From assembly GCA_034401795.1 (NCBI GenBank), contig CM067367.1:30053190-30117189 (forward strand): a DNA stretch of 64,000 nt, given 5' to 3'. A program made the translations under genes and the position numbers. The number at the start of each line of letters is the position of its first letter. The first letter of the stretch is position 1. The DNA is from Chaetoderma sp. LZ-2023a (taxonomy: Eukaryota; Mollusca; Caudofoveata; Chaetodermatida; Chaetodermatidae). Below the pieces are notes generated by a model, which ran no database searches, was not told where the DNA came from, and was given only the letters and a program-made list of their open reading frames with translations. Shown one piece after another: positions 56,311 to 64,000 of this stretch.

Positions 56311-56799
56311 GCTAAATCATAAAAAGGACATTTCTGTTGCTAGAAATTAGAAATGTAACTCTCTGTGATTTATTAACCCATTTCACTACGAATTCCTTAG
56401 CATTGGGCTCTCAGGCATCAATATACCTAAATATGAAAAAATTCTAAAAACTGAATCGCCAAATGTGTGACCGCCAAAAGGAGGTAGTATATGCAAATCT
56501 AATATTAAAGGGATATTTCACTGGGGGATTTTATGCATCTGACGTAAAGTACTAATTTTCCGCATTAATTTGAGACCAAGAGCACAATTTTATGCCAACA
56601 AATAAAAAAGATATCCTCAATTTAAATTGCTAAAGTAACCGGTAGATAGAGGCGCCATTTTGGACAACCAGCTGACGTCCCAGACACCCCTACTCTGTTT
56701 GCCCGATCGAGGATAGCCGTAACCAGGGGAGGTAAATCTTGCATCTCGTAGATAATTAGCGTACTGACTAAACAACTGACACTGCCACAGTGTTTGGAG

Positions 56800-56915
56800 A
56801 AAATTAAAGTGCAATTAGTGTCCCGATGATCGCGCCAGTCATTGTAGTGCTAAATTGTCAAAAATCGTTTTCTTATGGGCAATTTCTATTTTTAATAAAA
56901 CATTGAAGGGTTATG
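56800..56915. repeat. Half copy of hairpin MITE family B
   Basis: gcgccagtcattgtagtgct aaattgtcaaaaatcgttttc ... cattgaagggtta. Confidence 0.6.
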
Positions 56916-56984
56916 CCAGGAGCGTGTTTGCAATCAACCAGCTACAACAAATTCTTGAAAAATATGTTAGTTGAATAAATGTTG

Positions 56985-57065
56985 AATGTAATTTCTCTGA
57001 AAGCTGTTGCTATTGCAACTTCTGCTTCCAGTCAAATTCCAATTTCAAAATATTCAACAGGCAGT
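56985..57065. repeat. Degenerate MITE family A core hairpin
   Basis: aatgttgaatgtaatttctc, gaaagctgttgctattgcaa, tccagtcaaattccaatttc, aaaatattcaac. Confidence 0.55.
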
Positions 57066-57625
57066 AAATATGGGTCAACATTTAAAAATGCAGAAAAGCA
57101 GAAAGCTTAGAATTTACCCTGCATAGGCCTATTGTGTGAAACTAATTAGTTTGGAAGCTACTGCAACATAATTCCAGGAAAATTTAATTCAGAGTATTCA
57201 ACACTCAGCATAGTTATTATAAAATTGGGAGTAAACGTTGTAAATGATTAATAACGCTGGATTTCAATAGTGCTAAAAGCACTAAACTACTAATTATGTC
57301 TAGCGTACACTTGTCATTATTTACTAGCTGTCACCTACTATCGAAGTAAGCCGCTAAGCGGTTGCCTATAATTGACCGACCGGGCAATCAGCGACATCGT
57401 TTCATTTTGGTTTGCAAATCCCTTTTTACAATTGATGCAAGCAAATACGACGTTAATTGTCGAGTTTGATTCTGTTATATTAAAATTAAGTACCGCGCCT
57501 TTTGTTTTGAAATGCATGCCACATTATTTTAAAATTATACAGACTATATGTTCTAAACTTGTGTCATCCAAATTTAAATGTGGAAGATATTCATCCAGTG
57601 CCGATGTTATGAAGCCATCTTTCAG

Positions 57626-57969
57626 TTAGCCCCTTTTCATGCGGATGTTTCTGTGGATCGGTATCTGAAAATGTTAATTCCCGTACCCTTTCCATGATCG
57701 TTTCTATTACTGCAAGCCCATGCTTGACATGCGGACATGATGCGATTTAACAATTTCACGCCAGCACTGACCTCTGCAATCGTCAAGTTGAGGACGCAGG
57801 TCAAAAGAAGGCTATTTTGAGAATTTACAACTAAAACTACTCTCTCAGTAACCGAACCAGCCATTCCAGTGGTAAATTTTCAAAAATAGTCTTCGCTTGG
57901 CCTGCAAATGGACATTCAATAAGGAAATATTCTGATTTTCATGACCGAATTCTGTCATTAAAGGGTTAA
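57626..57969. repeat. Hairpin MITE family B, long or interrupted copy
   Basis: The left part is diverged (gccccttttcatgcggatg). The right part is clear: accgaaccagccattccagt, ggtaaattttcaaaaatagt, gcctgcaaatggacattcaa, attaaagggttaa. Confidence 0.65.
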
Positions 57970-58389
57970 TTAATATTCGGCCGTCATAACGCGAAGTAAA
58001 CAGGTAAATCTAAAAGCGCTGGCGATATTTTGCTGGTGTGTCGTTGACGTCATAATCTCGCGGTTTCTCGCTCTCGTTGTGAGAAAATGGATGCGCCCAG
58101 GAGTCACGTTTTCGAGCGTTTTGGGCATATTCATTTTACTATTTCTCGGCAATGGAACAGTGTATTTTATATTTTTTTGCGGCAACTATTTCGGATTATA
58201 GTATATTTTTAGTTGACTTATTCCCGATTTTCACTGGAATTTCCCTTTAACATCCCCCCCCCCCACCCATTGCTGTATTGCTGCGACAACTAACACGATT
58301 ATTAATGCGACTGACAGAGTAGCGGTTTGAGAAGGGTTGTCACGCCAAAGAGCTTAGTATTGCCTTAGACAGTTAGGCAGATTACATGT

Positions 58390-59000
58390 ACCGCGGAAAT
58401 TGTACACGTGTTGAACAGATTTGGTCATGATGTATCTATTGAAACCACCAGAGGAGTACAAACAGCGATTGCAGAGAAAGAAAGTAGTGCGGATAATTTA
58501 GTCCGGGAATCACTATTACCAGGTGTGCCACTTACCATGCATTTACTGGCTGTGGAACTCTCCATGGTACTAGTGGGTGCATAATTCAGCAAAATCATCC
58601 AGGTACAAAAAACTGATGAACTATCTATGTTTCATACACAACAGCGCTGCCTTAAATCATGCCAAAGTGACATCCAATTCAACTTTACTACGCTGGAAGA
58701 AAGATTCTTCCTAGACGAGTTCCAGATAAAGCAACAACGTCTGTTCTCAATGTTAAAGGACTTCAACACTTGCAGGACAGGAGATTTGCTGCAGATTCTT
58801 CCAAGTGTCATAGAAATTTCAAGTCCGTTATCTGAAGAAATAGTTGCTTCAAAGACAGGCTTCAGCCATAATACGCATGCCATCTGCGAGAAAGCGTTGG
58901 TAGAACACATACCAGTGGCATCTCTCCACCAAGAGAAATGTCAGTCATCGATTCAATGTTGTGCAGGAAAGATAAAACGCTATATCGTGATTTAATATTT
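58390..59000 (+). pseudogene. Broken ORF of an unnamed invertebrate repeat-type protein family, 5' part
   Basis: Translated pieces in different frames read EIVHVLNRFGHDVSIETTRG (about 58400-58460), TGCGTLHGTSGCIIQ (about 58543-58590) and QQRCLKSCQSDIQFN (about 58640-58685). I recall this order (IVxxLNxxGHxxS, then SGxxTLHxTxGxxxQ) from multicopy invertebrate ORFs of unknown function, probably transposon-related, but I cannot give a family name. At least two frameshifts separate the pieces. The last frame stays open to 58995. Confidence 0.4.
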
Positions 59001-59129
59001 GTAGTCATTGATCATGCAATATATTAAAAATCGTGGAAGCACTATGTGTGTAGAAAGAATTACTTTTGAAGATTATTGTATACATGAGCCGCCTTCAAAC
59101 CATAATGAACTTTGCATCTGTAATGGACC

Positions 59130-59522
59130 TCTCCATTTTTAGCCATGCCCCGCCCATCACTAGCTAAGCTCCACCCACACCTCGCCGTGTTGGGTTTGAT
59201 CGATCCTCAAATGCCCTAGCTATCAATTTCCTGAAAACTATACAGGGAAGCTGTTGAATATTTTGTAACTAATTTGACTAGGTGCTGTTGCTATGGCAGC
59301 AACAGCGCCCAGTCAAATTAGTTTCAAAATATTCAACAGAATATTTATTAAATAGTAAAAGCAAACAATTTGTACAACAACGCATAGACCGTCTTCAAAT
59401 ATGCGTTCGTGACGTACTTATGACATCATTCATGACGCCATTCATTATGATGTCATTCTACACATCGCGCAGTTCATTATGACGTCATATGATGGGTGGG
59501 TACTCTGGAAAGGTGAATTTAT
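59130..59522 (+). repeat. MITE family A, complete copy
   Basis: From atggacctctccatttttag through tagctaagctccacccacac, the hairpin 59252-59338 (gttgaatattttgtaactaa / agtcaaattagtttcaaaat, loop gctgttgctatggcagcaac), and TGACGTCA at 59480, to actctggaaaggtgaattta. It lies between the two pieces of the broken ORF family. Confidence 0.85.
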
Positions 59523-59529
59523 AATCGCG

Positions 59530-60020
59530 AAATGGTATGGAAAGCTGAATATAAACTATTTATTCGCATGGCTATCATTGGGCAAACGCGAAAACTGGAC
59601 ATGAAAGAAGTCATGAAAATATCCATGTCGTCCGATTCTACCGTCATTGACGACATCAGATGGATTCATTTACAGGATTCGAAAGTCAGTTTTAGCTGGT
59701 GCATTAAAGAAATATGCAAAGTATCCAGGAACAAACGTACATAATGAATGTGTGGATAAGTGATGCTGTGGCCACTATTTCACAGTTTGATTCATATTCC
59801 ATAACCATGGGTGTTGGGGGATGTGGTGTGGGCTGGTTGCACAGATGCTTGAAAACTGTATGGTACCACATTACACGTCAAAAACCAATCGGGTAGATTT
59901 TGTAGTTGATGCTTGCAAGTCCACTTTTATCAGAAATGCTGAATGTAGTCAGCGTACTAGTGATGTAGGAATGATCAACATCAAAATATCTGTTAGAGAC
60001 CAAACCACCAGCAAATCATG
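59530..60020 (+). pseudogene. Broken ORF of the same unnamed family, 3' part
   Basis: Frames 59532-59744 and 59821-60021 are open. The second contains VDFVVDACKSTFIRNAECSQ, which resembles a VDxVxDxYxxxSIKNAER-type segment in the same group of multicopy ORFs. The stretch after 60020 continues without long frames. I infer that the 58390 and 59530 pieces were one ORF split by the MITE at 59130-59522. Confidence 0.35.
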
Positions 60021-62095
60021 AACACAACTATATCTATCTGACCGAGGGACAACATGTCACTAATGGCGTTCCAGGCTAAGGAGTGGTCAACCACAAAGCA
60101 CATTGCTACTCTATCAGGAAAACAGCTCTATGTAATAATTTTGAAAGAGGTTTTAAGATTGATGACAAAGCCGTAAACTGATCTCTTGTGTTTTCAAAAG
60201 GAAACAGATACCCGAATGATCTCCCATTTACAGCATACACGCACTCATGGGCACAAGAGCATACTGCTAACTGCATGTCTATAGACTAACAATTTGTGTT
60301 TCTTATATGCAATCAATAACAACTCAAAGAAGCGTCTGATTTTACAGTTGCTCAATTCGCGTGGTTACATAGAAAGAATCGCATTCATAAAAATAGTTAG
60401 AGCAAACTGTCCATATCGGACACCTGCTTTTGATGGACAGCAGATGATGGTTCTTTTAAGGTGGTCGTACGTCTAACCCTCTTAGATAATACCACCTTGT
60501 GCACCCAAATGATATTTACTATGGTAAATCGTCTTTATTAAACAAGCAAGTGTCTTTGATGGCCCAATGAAATGTCGCTTATAGACAGTTTTACTGTATA
60601 GTTTAAAACCTATAGGGTGTCTGCCATACATTGGTACTTCGTAGTACTAATAATTATACTACCGTACATACAAGCATCATTAATCTATGCCTACTTTTGT
60701 TCGTAGTATAAATAATTTGATTGGTTGATTCATTGAAGTAAGTGAGTGATATAATTGTCCTCATTTAGATGAAGAGGCTATAAATAAATATTTGGTATTG
60801 ATATGAATGATGGAAGAAGCTAGAATATGTTAAAAAGAATAAGTTAAGATTATTGTAAGATGGAATTCTTGTTGGATATATGCAAAACAGATGTTCATGC
60901 AGGCATTTAAATGGTGGCCATTTTGGACTAAAAATGGAGGCCATAATGGACACGTTTTGAAAGTGGCAACATGTGATTTTGGACTCCTCTAGGGTTGTAC
61001 TTCGACGTTCAACAATAAAACTGACGTCACACAGGATGTTCCGCTGGGTCGTATGCAACTGCCATTCTATTCACATTGTAACGGATATTATAATAGCCAT
61101 TGTAGCAGTAGTGACAATAGTAGAAGTAGCAGTCGTATCAGCTGTAGCCCTAGTAGTAGCAGTTGCATAGTAGTGGTAGCAATCATGCCGTATTCTCTAG
61201 GAGCGCAATAATCTGCACTCCACTTTTTATGAGGAAGTTATTGGTTTGATTGGCGTCTATCGAGTCCCTGATTCCAGGTCCCATTCACGCCACGCTGGTT
61301 TTACACCAGTCTATTATTGGTAACTTCCCCAATTTTTACACTGGTACCCATTAATGCTCGTGGGTGGAGAGAGAGGCAGCGATGAGTGGAGGAGATTGCC
61401 TATGTCTCCACCAATTGCTCGTTCGCCACCTGATTGCCTGATAATCAAGCGGGATTTGAACCTTGCCAAGCCGAGCCCCAATCGTCTCCCCTTTTGGTAC
61501 ATCCCCCATTTATGTGTAGTAGTTACTTATTATACACCTGTATATATTAGACAATGGAATAGCTGCATTTCCACCATGTAACCGTCCAAGAAAAGGTGTT
61601 ATTGGACTCTAAAAGTGTTATTGGACTCTGGAGGCTTACGTAATCTTGGTTTATGATGCTATCGGCATCTCATCCAATACTGACTTTTAAACACAACATG
61701 GGCTCGTAAAAATCCATATTGTACTCGGAAATGTTAACTAACCTAATATTATCCTATGCTTTTCCCACATCACCCATACTTTAAATGGGTCAAACTGAAA
61801 TCAACGCCAATAGACAGACAGTAGAAAGACACATGTGGCGTAACGTTTTAAATTTTTTCGACGTTACTGTCATTTAAACTTATCTAGAAAACATTAGCCT
61901 ACACCAAACGTCATGGAAGTATAATAATTACCAAGGGTAACAACCCATATCTCTTTCTCATAGAAATCTTACAATGTTAACTAGAAAGATGATTCACTTG
62001 TCTGCTCTATGTAATAGATTGAATTCACCGTACTGCTCCCACTCAGTCTGACAGCTATTGATAAAACAGTAATAAAACTATGCTTAATAAGCAGG
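60021..62095. other. Mostly unannotated sequence
   Basis: Contains an imperfect (GTAGTA)-like stretch (61100-61175). At 61320-61470 lies a possible SINE or short repeat (actggtacccatt, gggtggagagagaggcagc, and a B-box-like gggatttgaacc at 61450-61461, tRNA-like only on the complement). I see no gene. Confidence 0.35.
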
Positions 62096-62239
62096 CTACA
62101 AAATCTGCTGCATCAATGACGAAATGTCATCAAATTTAATATGTAAATACATACATGTTAGGTCTACTGCTGGTGGATGGCATGTGTGGAATGCTGTTCG
62201 GACTAGATGCGGTGGCCGATGCCTTTTTCCGTTGCTTAG

Positions 62240-62272
62240 CCGCAAGTAGTAATTTACTTTACTTGCGGTGAC
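62240..62272. repeat. Short hairpin
   Basis: ccgcaagtagtaatttac tttacttgcgg pairs over 9-11 bases around a short AT-rich loop. ccgcaagtag recurs alone at 63049. Confidence 0.5.
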
Positions 62273-63021
62273 ACGTGGCACAGGTAGAATGTCTGTGGAA
62301 TGTTGCACGGTGCGTTTCTTTCCTGCGTATACCTTGTTTGGAGCGGTGGCCTTTCGTACTGCGAGGTCTGATTGCAGTGCTGATGCGGTGCTGTGGTGTG
62401 CAGTGTGGCGGTGGTGCTGGTCGAAACGTGTGTGAGTTGGACTGTATCTGTAGGTGATGTGATGGTGATCTTGTCTTCTTCGACTGTTTCCGGATCCGTA
62501 ATAATTACTAATTCATTAGGCGATAGTGAATCAGTGCTGTCATCTGAAATGGATACTGACTTTAATGTTGCAGTTGTGGAGGATTGTAAGATTCACGGAT
62601 GCTTACGGGTGGTCTGCTTAATTCGCGCCATTGACGGTGTTTTCCTAGTGGATTTACTGGTCGGGATAACGCGCACTGGTTGTCGTTCTGTAAGTCTGGG
62701 TCCGAGAATTTCCCAGTCTTTGTGTTCTTCACCCGGTTTTAATGTCACCACTACTACGTGATGCTTGGTTATGGTGGCATGCGTGGTTCCGTACTCGCAT
62801 TGCTATATACAGGTAATTACAATCCCGACAATACGCTCGTTGGTAAAGGTGATCATGGTTGTAATGGACTCTGAGATCTGAATTTCTCGAAAATCTTTTT
62901 TACACGGAGTGCCACCGACAGGTGCCCAAGTGCACTGAAAACGTTTGGCTACAACTTGAGGAGGAAGTGGCGGTTCCTCATCAGAACTTTCCGAGAGCGC
63001 GAGATCATCAGCCAGTGACAT
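62256..63021 (-). pseudogene. Unrecognised broken ORF with a histone-H3-tail-like motif
   Basis: From the ATG at 63021 a single frame reads an acidic start (MSLADDLALSESSDEEPPLP) and then CTWAPVGGTPCKKDF, up to a TAG at 62803-62805. The same frame reopens with YGTTHATITK and LKPGEEHKDWEILGPRLTER, and reaches MARIKQTTRKHP before a TGA (62593-62595). It reopens again with a Ser/Thr-rich stretch (SISDDSTDSLSPNELVIIT) as far as about 62256. Two in-frame stops, no frameshift, over about 255 codons. I do not recognise the family. MARIKQTTRK resembles the start of histone H3. It could be an old transposon or host gene exon. Confidence 0.4.
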
Positions 63022-63689
63022 CAGGCCATCATATCGTAGTGGTTTCGCCGCAAGTAGACCTAACTTAAACGTCTTGACTTTTCAATAACTCAAATAATAA
63101 TAGATAACAAGTACACATATTGATGCAAGGCATCAATGGTAAATAGCGTGCCCGGAGGTTATTATAATTCTGAGAATAAACTCAACTGTTTCCTGAAAAA
63201 ATGAAGTTATATAAAGGCATACAATAAACACAAAAGAAGGAATATTTCTTGCAAAAAGATATGGGCAGTATTAGCTATGGGCTAGGAAAAGCAACTTATA
63301 TTTTTGGTCAGGCCAACAATTTTTCCAGGCCAAACTCCTTAACAGAGAGAGGAACAGACAAAATTAAGAGCAGCCAGTGATGAGAAATTTGCACTACTGC
63401 ATCAACAGAGTGTAACAGATCAAATTTGGGTCATTAGGTATCAACAACTTGTAAAGATAAAGAAATTAACAGAGCTGGAAACCCAGTCAGTAGAAAATCA
63501 GCGCAAGAAGCAGTACAGACCCTGACACCCATTCAAACATATTAAAGCAAAACTGTAAAGATTATTTTAAACCTAAATCTTGATACCTTCTTAAACAGAC
63601 GTGAAGAGCTTATTACCCGGAAATATATTGGTGAAATATACACTGCAATGCTAGTGAAATGCACAAAGCAAGTATATTTTTGATACAAT
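63022..63689. other. Unannotated AT-rich sequence
   Basis: No supported gene or repeat. Confidence 0.35.
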
Positions 63690-63880
63690 ACAGGACCCTG
63701 ATCTGTACCGACAGATAACCTTTTCAACAAAGTTAAGTGGCCAGGATAGAACCAATACCGTGAACCTAGTTTTCTCCAACGAAAATGATATAGCAGAAAA
63801 CATTCTGACTGAAGACCCAGTGGGAAACATCGTGATCTGTTTCATTTAACTATCATATCTATGTCACCTATTAAACGATA
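63690..63880 (+). pseudogene. LINE endonuclease fragment
   Basis: Frame from 63721 reads FSTKLSGQDRT and NLVFSNENDIAENIL, like the C-terminal half of CR1/jockey APE endonucleases (LDLVFTNE...ENI). A frame change near 63825 leads to GKHRDLFHL, where an intact enzyme has SDHxLxxF. The upstream part is not recognisable and the rest may lie beyond the window. Confidence 0.5.
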
Positions 63881-64000
63881 TCCTTACTGGAAACAGTGAC
63901 AAACTATTAAATCAAATATTTTTGCTAGACAAAAAGGCCAAAATTGGTCTCAACCGTTGTAATGATGACGATCTTGTTGACCATCTGTGCAAATGTTAGG

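Larger units (their letters stand above)
56503..58251. repeat. Possible larger TTAA-flanked element with nested MITEs
   Basis: The left edge TTAA-agggatatttcactgg and right edge ccagtg-like aatttccct-TTAA are short inverted copies about 1.74 kb apart, both on TTAA. The inside contains family A and B copies and no ORF I recognise. Weak evidence. Confidence 0.3.

Noticed and set aside
57372..57629. 85-codon ORF near 57.4 kb
   Set aside because: No motif and located between MITE copies; length is within chance expectation.

Overview
This is a piece of a eukaryotic, almost certainly animal, genome. The clearest host gene is the 5' end of a G-protein alpha-o subunit on the minus strand: exon 1 at 24340-24457 and exon 2 at 23580-23622. 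Both have consensus splice sites, and their lengths (118 coding nt, then 43 nt) are those of the conserved animal gene. Base composition is AT-rich. The mix of repeats (DIRS-type tyrosine-recombinase retrotransposons, a CR1-like LINE with PHD and esterase domains, Tc1, TTAA-flanked palindromic MITEs, tRNA-derived SINEs) suggests a marine or aquatic invertebrate, perhaps lophotrochozoan or invertebrate deuterostome. I cannot name the species.

Layout. 1-2174: a complete Tc1/mariner element with an intact DD34E transposase. 2175-6420: a degraded minus-strand DIRS element in which a large internal deletion fuses the reverse transcriptase to the tyrosine recombinase. 6480-7701: a 5'-truncated plus-strand LINE, lying tail-to-tail against a long minus-strand CR1-like LINE (7731-about 13140). 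13141-23579: the downstream side of the G-alpha-o gene, probably its long second intron, with an old LINE relic (14690-16790) and many short hairpin MITEs. 23580-25700: G-alpha-o exons 2 and 1 and a CpG-rich 5' flank. 25740-27560: a cluster of MITEs and a 51-bp triplicate. 27631-34630: a structurally complete 7.0-kb DIRS element with inverted terminal repeats, an internal complementary region, a Gag-like ORF, RT/RNase H/methylase-like and recombinase ORFs. 32321-38115 is repeated almost exactly at 38649-44436 across a gap of exactly 500 N, so it may be an allelic (haplotig) duplication in the assembly. 44437-64000: MITEs, SINEs, simple repeats, a LINE that lost its catalytic motif (53492-55360), a broken ORF of an unnamed repeat-type family (58390-60020), a broken ORF with a histone-H3-tail-like motif (62256-63021) and a small LINE endonuclease relic near the end.

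Almost everything here is mobile DNA or its remains. The autonomous elements are Tc1 (transposase intact) and the DIRS copies (recombinase intact, other ORFs each one or two bases from open). At least three non-autonomous families share a hairpin design. Two of them, with TTAA targets, may be mobilised by a piggyBac-type transposase that is not encoded here. Many reading-frame breaks fall in homopolymer runs, so some may be sequencing errors rather than true mutations.
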